Shown here: one piece after another, positions 15,703-27,319 of the stretch | How positions within the stretch are numbered: the stretch's first letter is position 1 | How the letters are laid out: every line of letters begins with the position of its first letter | NCBI RefSeq assembly: GCF_003755175.1 | Contig: NZ_RKHX01000001.1 | Coordinates: 186,001 to 250,000 of the forward strand | DNA: 64,000 nucleotides | Direction: 5' to 3' | Source: Cellulomonas sp. PhB150 | GTDB lineage: Bacteria > Actinomycetota > Actinomycetes > Actinomycetales > Cellulomonadaceae | Notes under the pieces: model-generated | What the model was told of the DNA's origin: nothing | Databases searched by the model: none | Seen by the model: the letters and a program-made list of their open reading frames with translations, nothing else | Made by a program: the position numbers and the translations under genes

Positions 15703-16050
15703 ATGGCGAGCGGGAGTGCGATCCGGGGGTCTCGCGTCGGCGCGGGCCCCATGGGAGAGGCCGAGCGGGGCGACGCCGCCCCGCGCATCTGGATCTCCTA
15801 CTGGTGCGCCAACGGGCACGAGACACGCCCCAGCTTCTCCGAGGAGATCGCTGACGAGGCGCCCGTGACCTGGGACTGCCCTCGCTGCGGGTACCCCGCC
15901 GGGCAGGACCAGGACAACCCGCCGTCGCCGTCGCGCAACGAGCCGTACAAGACGCACCTGGCCTACGTGAAGGAGCGGCGGTCCGAGGAGGACGGCGCCG
16001 CGATCCTCGACGAGGCCCTGTCGAACCTGCGGGCGCGCCGCGGGCGCTAG
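15703..16050 (+). CDS. rbpA: RNA polymerase-binding protein RbpA
   Basis: An actinobacterial protein that binds the principal sigma factor and RNA polymerase and stimulates open-complex formation. The 115 residues include the zinc-type core ISYWCANGHE ... WDCPRCG, with Cys35, His39, Cys59 and Cys62 as likely ligands, followed by the basic linker and the C-terminal sigma-interaction helix (KTHLAYVKERRSEEDGAAIL). The N terminus shows ASGSAIRGSRVGAGPMGE, close to the RbpA consensus. It starts 10 bases after secG, and its stop abuts the convergent O-methyltransferase gene directly. Confidence 0.96.
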   Translation: MASGSAIRGSRVGAGPMGEAERGDAAPRIWISYWCANGHETRPSFSEEIADEAPVTWDCPRCGYPAGQDQDNPPSPSRNEPYKTHLAYVKERRSEEDGAAILDEALSNLRARRGR

Positions 16051-16719
16051 CTAGTCCCGCACCCTCAGGAGCGCGAACCCGTCGTGCCCCTTGCTGCCCA
16101 CGGTCTGCACGACGGTCGCGTCGAGCCGCGGGTGGTCGGTGAGCAGGTCGACCATGCGGCGGACGCCCTGCACGCGGTCGTCCGGGTGTGACGCGTCGAC
16201 GACGCCGCCGGCCCGCACCACGTTGTCGACGACGATGAGCGTGCCCGCGCGGGACAGGGCGAGCGCCTGCTCGGTGTAGCGCGCGATGTTCTGCTTGTCC
16301 GCGTCGATGAAGACGAGGTCGAACGGCTCGGTGTCCTCGGCGACGAGCCGGTCGAGCGTGTCGACGGCGGGCCCGACGAGCACCTCGACGAGGTCACCCA
16401 CCCCGGCCTGCTCGAGCGAGTCGGCCGCCACCCGCGCGTGCACGGGGTCGATCTCGAGCGTCGTCAGGACGCCGCCGCGGGGCAGGGCACGCGCCAGCCA
16501 GAGGGTGCTGTAGCCCCCGAGCGTGCCGATCTCCAGGATGCGGCGCGCGCCGGCCGTCTGGGCGAGCAGGTGCAGCAGCTTGCCCTGGTTGGGCGCGACG
16601 GCGATGTCGGGCAGGCCGGCCTCGACGGCTGCGGCCCGGGTCTCGACGAGCGCGACGTCCTCGGGGACGAGGACCCCGAAGTACGCGTCGACGGCGTCGA
16701 ACAGCGACTGGTCGGTCAC
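16051..16719 (-). CDS. class I SAM-dependent O-methyltransferase
   Basis: A 222-residue enzyme of the catechol/caffeoyl-CoA O-methyltransferase family. The SAM-binding motif ILEIGTLGGYSTLWLA is near residue 62, LEIDP follows, and the metal-binding FIDADKQN is near residue 142. The acceptor is unknown. The GTG at 16719 has GGAGG 8 bases upstream and gives the usual start VTDQSLFDAVD. It is the last gene of the tkt-tal-zwf-opcA-pgl operon, 16 bases after pgl, although no metabolic link to the pentose phosphate pathway is evident. Confidence 0.9.
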   Translation of the reverse strand: MTDQSLFDAVDAYFGVLVPEDVALVETRAAAVEAGLPDIAVAPNQGKLLHLLAQTAGARRILEIGTLGGYSTLWLARALPRGGVLTTLEIDPVHARVAADSLEQAGVGDLVEVLVGPAVDTLDRLVAEDTEPFDLVFIDADKQNIARYTEQALALSRAGTLIVVDNVVRAGGVVDASHPDDRVQGVRRMVDLLTDHPRLDATVVQTVGSKGHDGFALLRVRD

Positions 16720-16735
16720 GGGGTGCACCTCCGGG

Positions 16736-17485
16736 TCAGGCGGGGCCGGCGGCCGCCACGTCGACGAGCCACAGCGTGCGCTCGATGCCGAGCGCGCCCG
16801 CTGCGGGGACGGCGGACTCGCTCGCGCCGCCCAGGGCGGACGCGACCGCCTCGGCCTTCTCCGCGCCGGCGGCGACGACCCAGACCTCGCGCGCACCGCG
16901 GATGGCGTCGAAGGTCAGCGAGACGCGCAGCGGCGGCGGCTTGGGGGAGCCGTGGACACCGACGGTCGAGCGACCGGCGACGGAGAGCGCCTCGTGACCC
17001 GGGAAGAGCGACGCGACGTGACCGTCCGGGCCCATGCCGAGCAGGAGGACGTCGAACGCCGGGGCAGGCCCGGTGTTGCCGGTCGCGGCGGCGAGCGCCA
17101 CGGCGTACTCGTCGGCCGCGTCCTCCGGTGTCGCGACGTCCTCGGTGAGCGCGGGCACGGCGTGCACGTTCTCGGCCGGGAGCGCGTCGCCCAGCGCCTC
17201 GAGGAGCGCCTCCCGGGCCTGCGTCTCGTTGCGGTCGGGGTCGCCCTCGGCGAGGAACCGCTCGTCGCCCCACCACAGGTGCACGCCCGACCAGTCGACC
17301 GCGTCCCGCACCGGGTTGGCCGCCACGGCGGCCAGCGTCTTGATGCCGACCGTCCCGCCCGTGAGCACGACGTGCACGGGGGAGCGGTGCGACTGGACGT
17401 CGACCAGGTGCGTCAGCAGGCGCGCGGCCGTGGCCTCGGCGAGCAGCGTCGCGTCCGGGTGGACGACGACGTCGCGCACGCTCAC
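16736..17485 (-). CDS. pgl: 6-phosphogluconolactonase
   Basis: Hydrolyses 6-phosphogluconolactone, the second step of the oxidative pentose phosphate pathway. The 249 residues belong to the DevB/SOL glucosamine-6-phosphate isomerase-like family: LTGGTVGIKTL near residue 46, WWGDERFL near residue 73 and LGMGPDGHVASLFPGH near residue 150, whose histidine is the likely catalytic base region. The GTG overlaps the opcA stop by 4 bases. The genomic position after zwf and opcA confirms the assignment against other sugar-phosphate isomerases. Confidence 0.95.
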   Translation of the reverse strand: MSVRDVVVHPDATLLAEATAARLLTHLVDVQSHRSPVHVVLTGGTVGIKTLAAVAANPVRDAVDWSGVHLWWGDERFLAEGDPDRNETQAREALLEALGDALPAENVHAVPALTEDVATPEDAADEYAVALAAATGNTGPAPAFDVLLLGMGPDGHVASLFPGHEALSVAGRSTVGVHGSPKPPPLRVSLTFDAIRGAREVWVVAAGAEKAEAVASALGGASESAVPAAGALGIERTLWLVDVAAAGPA

Positions 17486-18395
17486 TCGCCCACCTTGGCC
17501 AGACCCTTGAGCAGCACCTCGCCGTACACCTCGTCGGCGTCCAGGCGGCGCAGCTCCTCGGCCAGGCACTCGCGCAGCTGGCGGATCGGCAGCGCGATGC
17601 GGTGCTCGGGCTGGTCGGGCTGGCGCAGCGCGGCGGTCTTGCCGTCGGGCCGGTCGAGCACGATGTCGCCGGAGGCGCGCTCGAGCCGCACCTGGGTGAT
17701 GGCGGGCGCGTCGGCGAACCGCTGGATCTCGACCGGGCACTTGAGCGACTGGGCGAGCCAGGCGGCCATCAGGTCGACCGACGAGTGCCGGCTCTCGCCT
17801 ACGACGACCGCCTTGCGCACCGGCTCGAACGGCGGCTGGTCCAGCGTGGCCGCGATCAGCCCGCGCCAGAGCGTCGCACGGGACCAGGCGAGGTCCGTGT
17901 CGCCGTCGACGTACGCGTCGCGCAGCTTCTGCAGTCCCGCCGTGGGCCGGGCGAGCTGCGAGGTGTCCGTGATGCGTCGCTGGGCCATGGCGCCGAGCGG
18001 GTGCTCCGACGGGTTGTCGGGGAACTCGTACGGCCACCACGTGACGATCGGCGCGTCGGGGAGCATCAGGGGCATCACGAGCGTGTCGAGGTGCCGGTCG
18101 AGCGCTCCGGACGGGCGCAGCACGATGACCTCGCTCGCGCCCGCGTCCCCGCCGAGGCGGATCTGCGCGTCGAGCGTGGAGGTGCGGTCCTTGGTGTCCT
18201 TGGCGATCACGATGACGCGGCACGGGTGCTCGCGGCTCGCGTCGTTGGCCGCGTCGATCGACTCCTCGGGGTCGTGCCCCTGGGTGTCGATGATCAGGGT
18301 CAGCACGCGACCGAGCGCGATCGCGCCGCCCTCGTCGCGCTCCTTGAGCAGCCGGCTGTTGATCGCCCGCGTCGAGGTGTCGGGCAGGTCGATGA

Positions 18396-18399
<4 letters not shown>
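17482..18399 (-). CDS. opcA: glucose-6-phosphate dehydrogenase assembly protein OpcA
   Basis: A 305-residue OpcA protein, needed in cyanobacteria and actinobacteria for active, redox-tuned glucose-6-phosphate dehydrogenase. It has the family start MIIDLPDTSTRAINSRLL, and the conserved core includes VTWWPYEFPDNPS and DLAWSRATLWRGLIAA. It is not an enzyme. ATGA overlap with zwf and GTGA overlap with pgl place it inside one translation-coupled unit, matching its physical partnership with Zwf. Confidence 0.95.
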
Positions 18400-19933
<1,534 letters not shown>

Positions 19934-19937
<4 letters not shown>

Positions 19938-21064
19938 CGGGCGTCCGGTGCGGTCTGGGCGGCAGCGCCGCTCAGTCCCTCGTCGACCTTGGCCAGGAGC
20001 TGGTCCCAGCTGTCGGTGAACTTGCTCACGCCTTCCTCCTCCAGCTTGCGGGTGACGTCGTCGATGTCGATCCCGAGCTCGCGCAGGCGAGCGATCACGC
20101 TCTCCGCGGCCTCCTGCGTGCCGGTCACGGTGTCGCTGCCGTCGCCGCCGTGGTCGGCGACGGCCTCGAGCGTGGCCTCGGGCATGGTGTTGACGGTGTG
20201 GGCGACCACGAGCTCGTCGACGTAGAGCGTGTCGGGGTACGCCTTGTCCTTGACGCCCGTCGACGCCCAGAGGGGCCGCTGCGGGTATGCGCCGGCGGCG
20301 GCGAGCGCCTTCCAGCGGTCGGACGCGGTCACCTCGAGGAACAGCCCGTAGGCGAGCCGCGCGTTCGCGATCGCCGCGCTGCCACGCAGGCCAGCAGCCT
20401 GGGGCGTGCCGATCTCGTCCAGCAGCGGGTCGATCGCGGTGTCGACGCGCGAGACGAAGAACGACGCGACCGAGGCGATGGGCGCGAGGTCGTGCCCGTT
20501 CGCGGCCGCCTGCTCCAGGCCGGCCTGGAAGGCGTCGAGGACGGCGCCGTAGCGCTCGATCGAGAAGATCAGCGTGACGTTGACGCTGATGCCCTCGGCG
20601 AGCACCGCGGTGATCGCCGGCAGGCCCTCGACGGTCGCGGGGATCTTGATGAACACGTTGGGCCGGTCGACCGTCGCCCAGAGCTTCTTGGCGGTCTCGA
20701 TGGTGGCGTCGGTGTCGCGGGCGAGCCGCGGGTCGACCTCGATCGAGACCCGGCCGTCCTGGGTGTCGGTCCGGTCGTACACGGGGCGCAGCACGTCGGC
20801 CGCCTCGCGCACGTCGTCGGTCGTGATGCGGAAGACGGCGTCCTCGACGCTGGTCCCGGCGAGCTCGCGCAGCTGGTCGTCGTACGCGTCGCCCGCGCTG
20901 ATCGCGGTGGCGAAGATCGTCGGGTTCGTGGTCACGCCGACCACGCCCCGCTCGACGAGCTCCGCGAGGTTCCCCGTGCGCAGCCGCTCCCGCGACAGGT
21001 CGTCGAGCCAGACGGCGACTCCTGCCTTCGCGAGGCGCTCCAGGGGGGTGCTGCTCGGTGCCAT
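19934..21064 (-). CDS. tal: transaldolase
   Basis: Transfers a dihydroxyacetone unit between sugar phosphates in the non-oxidative pentose phosphate pathway. At 376 residues it fits the longer actinobacterial TalAB class. The Schiff-base lysine is Lys140 in [18 protein letters not shown] is near residue 43. The ATG at 21064 has AAGGGA upstream and gives the usual [25 protein letters not shown] start (written here as [15 protein letters not shown]). A hairpin lies between tkt and tal. Confidence 0.96.
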
Positions 21065-21115
21065 GGTGCTTTCCCTTCGTTCCTGCTGAACGTGCGTTCC
21101 CGGAGAAGGTCGCGA

Positions 21116-21140
21116 CAGCCCCGCCCGACCGGCGGGGCTG
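21116..21140 (-). terminator. tkt-tal intercistronic hairpin
   Basis: A perfect 10-bp stem, CAGCCCCGCC with GGCGGGGCTG, and a 5-base loop, 12 bases after the tkt stop. No T-run. Because tal, zwf, opcA and pgl follow on the same strand without an obvious strong promoter, it may act as a partial terminator or RNA-processing barrier. Confidence 0.5.
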
Positions 21141-21152
21141 CCGCGGCGTGAG

Positions 21153-23321
21153 TCAGCCCTGCTGGTCGCCCGTCCCCGTGGCGGTCGGCGTGGCGCCGGC
21201 CGACGAGGGGGCCTGGTCGCCGCGGGCTGCGGCGATCGAGTCGTGCGCCGCGGCGACGACGGCCTCGGCGGTGATGCCGAACTCGCGGTAGAGCGTCTCG
21301 TAGTCGGCCGAGGCACCGAAGTGCTCGAGCGACACGGAGCGGCCGGCGTCGCCGACGATCTTGTGCCACGAGAGCGCGATGCCCGCCTCGACCGAGACGC
21401 GCGCCTTGACCGACGACGGGAGCACCGACTCGCGGTAGGTCTCGTCCTGGTCGGCGAACCACTCGAGCGACGGTGCCGAGACGACGCGCGTCGCGACGCC
21501 CGCGGCCTCGAGGGTCTCGCGCGCCTCGACGGCCAGCTGGACCTCGGAACCTGTGCCGACGAGGATCACGTCGGGCGTGCCCGAGCTCGCCTCGAGGAGC
21601 ACGTACGCGCCGCGGGCCACGCCCTCGGCGGACGCGAAGCCCTCCTCGCCGCGGGGGTAGGTCGGGACGTTCTGGCGGGTGAGGATCAGGCCGACGGGCC
21701 CGGAGCGGTGCTCGAGGATCGCCTTCCAGGCCTGCGACGTCTCGTTGGCGTCCGCCGGGCGCACCACGGTCAGGCCCGGGATCGCGCGCAGCGCGGTCAG
21801 GTGCTCGACCGGCTGGTGCGTGGGGCCGTCCTCGCCGAGGCCGATGGAGTCGTGCGTCCACACGTAGATCGCCGGGGCGCCCATGAGCGACGCGAGGCGG
21901 ACCGAGCCGCGCATGTAGTCGGCGAACTGCAGGAACGTGCCGCCGTACGCGCGGGTCAGGCCGTGCAGCACGATGCCGGACAGGATCGCGCCCATGCCGT
22001 GCTCGCGGATGCCGAAGTGCAGCGTGCGGCCGTGCTCGTCGCCCGCGAACTCGTGCGTGGAGCGCTTGGCCGGGATGAAGGACGTCGCGCCCTTCATCGT
22101 CGTGTTGTTCGAGCCCGCGAGGTCGGCGGAGCCGCCCCACAGCTCGGGCAGCTCGTCGGCGATGGCCGAGAGGACCTCGCCCGACGCGGCACGGGTCGCG
22201 ACCGCCTTGCCGGCCGGGAACACCGGCAGCGCGGCGTCCCAGCCCTCGGGCAGCTCGTGTGCGACGAGCCGGTCGAGCAGGGCGCCCTTCTCCGGGTTCG
22301 CGGCGCGCCAGGCGTCGAAGCCCTTCTGCCACTCGAGCCGGTCGGCGGCGGCACGCGACGCGAGCGCTCGGGTGTGCGCGAGGACGTCTTCGCCGACCTC
22401 GAACGTCTGGGCGGGGTCGAAGCCCAGCAGCTCCTTGAGACCGGTGATGGCCTCGGTGCCGAGCTTGGAGCCGTGCGCGGAGTGCTCGTTCGTCTTGGTC
22501 GGGGTGGGCCAGGCGATGAGCGTGCGGATCCCGATGAAGGACGGCTTGTCCGTGACGGCCTTGGCCGCCTCGATCGCGGCGTTCAGCGCGTCGACGTCCT
22601 CGCGGTACTCGCCGCCCGAGGTCCAGTCGACGAACTGGACGTGCCAGCCGTAGGCCTCGTAGCGCGCCAGCACGTCCTCGGTGAACGCGATCTCGGTGTC
22701 GCCCTCGATCGAGATGTGGTTGTCGTCCCACAGCACGATGAGCTCGCCGAGCTCCTGCGTGCCGGCCACCGAGGAGGCCTCGCTGGTCACGCCCTCCTGC
22801 AGGTCGCCGTCGGAGCAGATCACGAACGTGTGGTGGTCGAACGGGCTCGTCCCGGGCGCCGCGTCGGGGTCGAGCAGGTTGCGCTCGCGCCGCTGCGCCA
22901 TCGCGAAGCCGACGGCCGAGGCCAGGCCCTGGCCGAGCGGACCGGTCGTGATCTCCACGCCGGTCGTGTGCTTGTACTCCGGGTGGCCGGGGGTCTTGGA
23001 GCCCCACGTGCGCAGCGCCTTGAGGTCGTCGAGCTCGAGCCCGAACCCGCCCAGGTACAGCTGGATGTACTGCGTGAGCGCCGAGTGCCCGGCGGACAGG
23101 ACGAACCTGTCGCGGCCGAGCCAGTGGGCGTCGGTCGGGTCGTGGCGCAGCACGTTCTGGTAGAGCAGGTAGGCCACGGGAGCCAGGCTGATGGCGGTGC
23201 CGGGGTGGCCGTTGCCGACCTTCTCCACAGCATCCGCCGCCAGGATCCGGACGGTGTCGACCGCCCGGACGTCGAGATCTGTCCAGCCGACGGTCTGCGC
23301 CAGGGGAGCCTTCGCGTTCAC
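21153..23321 (-). CDS. tkt: transketolase
   Basis: A thiamine-diphosphate enzyme moving two-carbon units in the pentose phosphate pathway. The 722 residues show the substrate loop GNGHPGTA (about residue 37), the diphosphate-binding GDGDLQEG-type segment ([11 protein letters not shown]), the pyrimidine domain IREHGMGAI and [16 protein letters not shown]. The GTG start follows GAGG at short spacing. The last 20 residues are a Ser/Thr/Ala/Gly tail of no known role. It heads the minus-strand pentose phosphate operon; a TATAGGCT element about 130 bases upstream is the likely promoter. Confidence 0.97.
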   Translation of the reverse strand: MNAKAPLAQTVGWTDLDVRAVDTVRILAADAVEKVGNGHPGTAISLAPVAYLLYQNVLRHDPTDAHWLGRDRFVLSAGHSALTQYIQLYLGGFGLELDDLKALRTWGSKTPGHPEYKHTTGVEITTGPLGQGLASAVGFAMAQRRERNLLDPDAAPGTSPFDHHTFVICSDGDLQEGVTSEASSVAGTQELGELIVLWDDNHISIEGDTEIAFTEDVLARYEAYGWHVQFVDWTSGGEYREDVDALNAAIEAAKAVTDKPSFIGIRTLIAWPTPTKTNEHSAHGSKLGTEAITGLKELLGFDPAQTFEVGEDVLAHTRALASRAAADRLEWQKGFDAWRAANPEKGALLDRLVAHELPEGWDAALPVFPAGKAVATRAASGEVLSAIADELPELWGGSADLAGSNNTTMKGATSFIPAKRSTHEFAGDEHGRTLHFGIREHGMGAILSGIVLHGLTRAYGGTFLQFADYMRGSVRLASLMGAPAIYVWTHDSIGLGEDGPTHQPVEHLTALRAIPGLTVVRPADANETSQAWKAILEHRSGPVGLILTRQNVPTYPRGEEGFASAEGVARGAYVLLEASSGTPDVILVGTGSEVQLAVEARETLEAAGVATRVVSAPSLEWFADQDETYRESVLPSSVKARVSVEAGIALSWHKIVGDAGRSVSLEHFGASADYETLYREFGITAEAVVAAAHDSIAAARGDQAPSSAGATPTATGTGDQQG

Positions 23322-23654
23322 CGCACCTCATTCCCACCCGCACCATCGGTCGGGTGTCGTGTCGGACGTGATCGGGCACCCGCACGGGCGCCGGGCCGGT
23401 CCGGCACCCCTGCGCAGCGAGTGCGTGGGGGCGTCGTCGGACCGTGCTCCTCGAGCCTATAGCGCACCCCCGCACCTCCGCCGGGCGTGACCACCTCCGA
23501 GGGGAGCGACCGACGTCACAGTGACGAACCGACCCGAGCCGGGCCACCTGCGGGCCTCATCGCGGGTGCAGGCCGTAACATGGCAGCGCGACATTCCCCC
23601 CACCTCTGTCATGCGCCGGACCAACCGGCCGGACGACGAACGGATCAGCTGCGC
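23322..23654. other. divergent tkt/ctaB regulatory region
   Basis: A 333-base stretch between the divergent starts. It holds a minus-strand TAGGCT at 23454-23459 for tkt and a plus-strand TAACAT at 23576-23581 that could serve ctaB. Part of it is open in the ctaB frame (from 23487), but that segment has no conserved character and is not called coding. Confidence 0.4.
23454..23459 (-). promoter_or_regulatory. candidate -10 hexamer of tkt
   Basis: TAGGCT within TATAGGCTCG, the same string as the candidate gap promoter. It would give tkt a leader of about 127 bases. Confidence 0.4.
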
Positions 23655-24620
23655 GTGCGCCTCACGAGCCCCCTGCCAGTCGACGACGCCGGAGCGTCGG
23701 CCGCGCCGACGACGGCTGCAGGGCCTTCGCGCCGCGGGCTGCGCTCGGTGGTGGCTCCCTACATCGCGCTGACGAAGCCGCGCGTGATCGAGCTGCTGCT
23801 CGTCACGACGGTGCCGACGATGATCCTGGCGGCCGGTGGGCTGCCGAGCCTGTGGCTCGTGCTCGCCACGCTCGTGGGCGGCGCCGCGGCGGCGGGCTCG
23901 GCGAACGTCCTGAACTGCTACATCGACCGCGACATCGACAAGATCATGAACCGCACCAAGCGGCGGCCGATCGTCACGGGCGAGATCAGCCCGCGAGCGG
24001 CGCTCGTGTTCGGCCTCGCGCTGGGCGTCGGTTCGCTCGCCTGGCTGTACCTGGTGGTCAACCCCGCCTCGGCCTGGCTGACGGCGACGGCGATCCTCAT
24101 CTACGTCGTCGGCTACACGATGATCCTCAAGCGGCGCACGCCGCAGAACATCGTGTGGGGCGGCGCGGCGGGCTGCATGCCGGTGCTGATCGGCTGGTCG
24201 GCCGTCACGGGTGGGCTGTCCTGGACGGCGGTGCTGCTGTTCGGGGTCATCTTCTTCTGGACGCCGCCGCACTACTGGCCGCTGTCGATGAAGTTCCGCA
24301 ACGACTACGCGGCCGCCGGTGTGCCGATGCTGCCCGTCGTCGCCAAGGACACCAAGGTCGCCCGCGAGATGATCGCGTACACCCTGGCGATGATCGCGTG
24401 CTCGGTGCTCATCTGGCCCGTGCAGGGCACGACGTGGGTCTACGGGGTGCTGTCGATCGGCCTCGGCCTCTGGTTCCTGTGGACGTGCATCGGGCTGCTC
24501 CGTCGCGCGGAGGACCCCAGCCGCGGCAAGCTGCGCGCGATGAGCGTCTTCCATGCCTCGATCACGTACCTGACGCTGCTGTCCGTGGCGCTGTCGGTGG
24601 ACGTCTTCCTGCCGCTCTGA
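23655..24620 (+). CDS. ctaB: protohaem IX farnesyltransferase (haem O synthase)
   Basis: An integral membrane prenyltransferase that makes haem O for terminal oxidases. It belongs to the UbiA superfamily, with nine predicted membrane segments. The first aspartate motif is [19 protein letters not shown] and the second is [25 protein letters not shown] marks the first helix. The start is uncertain: the frame is open from 23487, but GTG at 23655 ([13 protein letters not shown]) leaves a normal short N terminus of 321 residues. It is divergent from tkt, the usual actinobacterial arrangement. ctaA or other cytochrome oxidase genes are not in the window. Confidence 0.93.
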   Translation: MRLTSPLPVDDAGASAAPTTAAGPSRRGLRSVVAPYIALTKPRVIELLLVTTVPTMILAAGGLPSLWLVLATLVGGAAAAGSANVLNCYIDRDIDKIMNRTKRRPIVTGEISPRAALVFGLALGVGSLAWLYLVVNPASAWLTATAILIYVVGYTMILKRRTPQNIVWGGAAGCMPVLIGWSAVTGGLSWTAVLLFGVIFFWTPPHYWPLSMKFRNDYAAAGVPMLPVVAKDTKVAREMIAYTLAMIACSVLIWPVQGTTWVYGVLSIGLGLWFLWTCIGLLRRAEDPSRGKLRAMSVFHASITYLTLLSVALSVDVFLPL

Positions 24621-24627
24621 CGTCGGC

Positions 24628-25581
24628 ATGTCCGTGGACCCGGCCGACGACGGCCCGCTGAGGCCGGCTCTCGACACCTACCTGGCCCACCTGACCGTCG
24701 AGCGCGGGCTCTCGCCCCACACGCTGTCCGCCTACCGGCGCGACCTCGGGCGCTACCTCGCCTTCCTCGCCGACCGTGGCGTCACGGCGGCGGACCAGGT
24801 GGGGGAGCAGGACGTCGAGGCGTTCGTCGTCGCGGTCCGCACGGGCACCGACGGTCGCGCGCCGCTCTCGGCGTCCTCGGCGGCGCGGTGCGTGGTCGCG
24901 GTGCGCGGCTGGCACCGGTTCCTGGTGCTCGACGGCGCGACGACCGACGACGCGGCCCGTGCCGTCCGTCCGCCCGCGCAGCCGAAGCGCCTCCCCAAGG
25001 CGATCTCGGTCCAGGACGTGACGCGGATCCTCGATGCCGCAGGCCTCGGCGACGGTCCCGTCCCGCTGCGCGACCGTGCGCTGCTCGAGCTCGTGTACGG
25101 CACGGGGGCGCGCATCTCGGAGGCCGTGGGCCTGGCGGTCGACGACCTGGACCTGGATCCCGAGCGTGCCTCGGTCCGGCTGCTCGGCAAGGGCCGCAAG
25201 GAGCGCGTCGTGCCGGTGGGGTCGTACGCGCGCGAGGCCGTCGAGGCCTACCTGGTGCGCGGTCGGCCCGCGCTCTCGGCCGGTGGCAGGGGCACCTCGT
25301 CGGTGTTCCTCAACACCCGCGGTGCCGTGCTGAGCAGGCAGAGCGCGTGGGCGGTGCTCCGGACCGCCGCGCTGAGGTCGGGCATCGACGGTGCCGAGCA
25401 CGTCTCGCCCCACACGCTGCGGCACTCCTTCGCGACGCACCTGCTCGCGGGCGGCGCCGACGTGCGGGTGGTCCAGGAGCTGCTCGGGCACGCGTCGGTC
25501 ACCACCACCCAGATCTACACGCTCGTGACCGTCGACAGCCTGCGTGAGGTCTACGCGCAGTCGCACCCGCGCGCCCTCTGA
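24628..25581 (+). CDS. xerD: tyrosine recombinase XerD
   Basis: A site-specific recombinase that resolves chromosome dimers at dif with XerC. The 317 residues contain an N-terminal SAM-like core-binding domain (about 10-105) and the catalytic domain with the full active-site set: Arg162 (GTGARISE), Lys188 (GKGRKER), His262 and Arg265 ([10 protein letters not shown]), His288 (LGHASVTTT) and nucleophile Tyr297. It starts 7 bases after ctaB. Its place directly ahead of parA-scpA-scpB, the chromosome segregation genes, argues for the housekeeping XerD rather than a phage integrase. Confidence 0.94.
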   Translation: MSVDPADDGPLRPALDTYLAHLTVERGLSPHTLSAYRRDLGRYLAFLADRGVTAADQVGEQDVEAFVVAVRTGTDGRAPLSASSAARCVVAVRGWHRFLVLDGATTDDAARAVRPPAQPKRLPKAISVQDVTRILDAAGLGDGPVPLRDRALLELVYGTGARISEAVGLAVDDLDLDPERASVRLLGKGRKERVVPVGSYAREAVEAYLVRGRPALSAGGRGTSSVFLNTRGAVLSRQSAWAVLRTAALRSGIDGAEHVSPHTLRHSFATHLLAGGADVRVVQELLGHASVTTTQIYTLVTVDSLREVYAQSHPRAL

Positions 25582-25601
25582 AAAGGCGCGCGACGCGCCG
25601 G

Positions 25602-25607
25602 TAGGGT
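25602..25607 (+). promoter_or_regulatory. -10 hexamer of the parA-scpAB operon
   Basis: TAGGGT followed by 7 bases and GTG at 25615. The spacing fits a leaderless message. Confidence 0.45.
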
Positions 25608-25614
25608 GTGCGGC

Positions 25615-26478
25615 GTGGTGAGCCAGCTATCGACCCAGGACCTCGACGCCGTCGGACGGCCCCTGCCGGTGTTCCCCGACCCGGCCCCGCTGGCGTCGCA
25701 CGGCCCCGCCCGGGTGATCGCGATGTGCAACCAGAAGGGCGGCGTCGGCAAGACCACGACGACCATCAACCTGGCTGCCGCGCTGGCGGAGTACGGCCGT
25801 CGCGTGCTCGTCGTCGACTTCGACCCCCAGGGTGCCGCGTCGGTCGGCCTGGGCATCAGCCCGCACGAGCTCGACCGCACCATCTACAACCTGCTGATGG
25901 AGCGCGACGCGGCCATCCACGACCTCATCCGCCCGACGGCGACGCCGGGCCTGGACCTGCTGCCCGCGAACATCGACCTGTCCGCCGCGGAGGTCCAGCT
26001 CGTCGGCGAGGTCGCGCGCGAGTCCGTGCTGGCCCGCGTGCTGCGGCCGGTCCTCGACGACTACGACGTGGTCCTCGTGGACTGCCAGCCGTCGCTCGGC
26101 CTGCTCACCGTCAACGCGCTGACCGCTGCGCACGGCGTGCTCATCCCGCTCGCGTGCGAGTTCTTCGCGCTGCGCGGCGTGGCGCTGCTCGTCGAGACCA
26201 TCGAGAAGGTGCGCGACAGGCTCAACCCGCGCCTCGAGGTCGACGGGATCCTCGCGACGATGTACGACCCGCGCACGCTGCACGCCCGCGAGGTCGTGGC
26301 CCGCGTCCAGGAGGCGTTCGGCGACACTCTGCTGCACACCGTCATCGGGAGGACCGTGAAGTTCCCCGACGCGACCGTGGCCGCCGAGCCGATCACCACG
26401 TACGCGCCCACCCACGCCGGCGCGATCGCCTACCGGCAGCTGGCCCGTGAGCTCGTCGCCCGTGGCGACGCCGCCTGA
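25615..26478 (+). CDS. ParA-family ATPase (segregation-type)
   Basis: A 287-residue deviant Walker A ATPase: CNQKGGVGKTTTT (residues 39-50), the A' motif VDFDPQGAAS, and Walker B VLVDCQPSLG. The family moves DNA or protein cargo by ATP-dependent dimerisation on DNA. No parB or parS-binding partner is adjacent, and the usual ParA of the origin is elsewhere, so this is the ParA-like protein commonly coupled to condensin genes scpA and scpB in actinobacteria. The start could also be GTG at 25618; 25615 lies 7 bases after TAGGGT. The N-terminal 33 residues are an unstructured extension. Confidence 0.92.
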   Translation: MVSQLSTQDLDAVGRPLPVFPDPAPLASHGPARVIAMCNQKGGVGKTTTTINLAAALAEYGRRVLVVDFDPQGAASVGLGISPHELDRTIYNLLMERDAAIHDLIRPTATPGLDLLPANIDLSAAEVQLVGEVARESVLARVLRPVLDDYDVVLVDCQPSLGLLTVNALTAAHGVLIPLACEFFALRGVALLVETIEKVRDRLNPRLEVDGILATMYDPRTLHAREVVARVQEAFGDTLLHTVIGRTVKFPDATVAAEPITTYAPTHAGAIAYRQLARELVARGDAA

Positions 26479-27319
26479 CGCACCCGCGGCACCGGCGCCC
26501 AGCGGGTCCGCGGGCTTCGAGGTCCACCTCGACAACTTCAGCGGACCGTTCGACCTGCTGCTCGGCCTGATCGCCAAGCACAAGCTCGACATCACCGAGG
26601 TCGCGCTCGCGCGCGTGACGGACGAGTTCATCGGGTACATCCGCGAGTCGGGCAAGGACTGGGACCTCGGCCGCGCGTCCGAGTTCCTCGTGGTGGCCGC
26701 GACGCTGCTCGACCTCAAGGCGGCCCGGCTGCTGCCGTCGGCCGACGTGGAGGACGCCGAGGACCTCGAGCTGCTCGAGGCGCGGGACCTGCTGTTCGCC
26801 CGGCTCCTGCAGTACCGCGCCTACAAAGAGGTCGCGGCGGACCTCGCGGAGAAGTTCGCGACCGAGGGCCGGCGCTTCCCGCGCATCGTGCAGCTCGAGC
26901 CCCACCTGGCCGCGCTGCTGCCCGAGCTCGTCTTCCAGATCGGGCCCGACCAGCTCGCGGCGATGGCCGCCAAGGCCGTCGCACCCAAGGCGGCGCCCCC
27001 GGGCGTGGACATCAGCCACCTGCACGCGCCGCCCGTGAGCGTGCGCGAGCAGGCGGCCGTCCTCGTCGACCGCCTCCGGCACCAGGGCTCGACGTCCTTC
27101 CGCGCGCTCGTGGCGGACGCGGGGTCGACGATCGTCGTGGTCGCGCGGTTCCTCGCGCTGCTCGAGCTGTTCCGCGAGGGAGCAGTCGCGTTCGACCAGG
27201 TCACGCCGCTCGGCGAGCTGAACGTGCGGTGGACGGGAGCCGAGGACGGCGAGATCGAGGTGTCTGACGACTTCGACGAGCTGGACACGAGCGCCGAGAG
27301 CAAGGAGACCGACGAGTGA
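26462..27319 (+). CDS. scpA: segregation and condensation protein A (kleisin)
   Basis: The kleisin subunit that bridges the SMC heads in bacterial condensin. The 285 residues show the N-terminal FEVHLDNFSGPFDLLLGLI signature (about 18-36), a central helical region with ARDLLFARLLQYRAYKEVAADL and the C-terminal winged helix (about 195-265). The start is uncertain: GTG 26462 overlaps parA by 17 bases, and GTG 26447 is the alternative. The C terminus is acidic. It overlaps scpB by 4 bases. Confidence 0.95.
   Translation: MATPPDAPAAPAPSGSAGFEVHLDNFSGPFDLLLGLIAKHKLDITEVALARVTDEFIGYIRESGKDWDLGRASEFLVVAATLLDLKAARLLPSADVEDAEDLELLEARDLLFARLLQYRAYKEVAADLAEKFATEGRRFPRIVQLEPHLAALLPELVFQIGPDQLAAMAAKAVAPKAAPPGVDISHLHAPPVSVREQAAVLVDRLRHQGSTSFRALVADAGSTIVVVARFLALLELFREGAVAFDQVTPLGELNVRWTGAEDGEIEVSDDFDELDTSAESKETDE

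Noticed and set aside
21088..21099. GAAC-N4-GTTC near the tal start as a LexA box
   Set aside because: Only the inner eight bases fit; the flanking T and C do not match the TCGAAC/GTTCGA consensus, and tal is not a known SOS gene.
24628..25581. XerD-like gene as the integrase of the tRNA-associated island
   Set aside because: It is 8 kb away, in normal codon use, and in the conserved xerD-parA-scpAB context, so it is the housekeeping recombinase.
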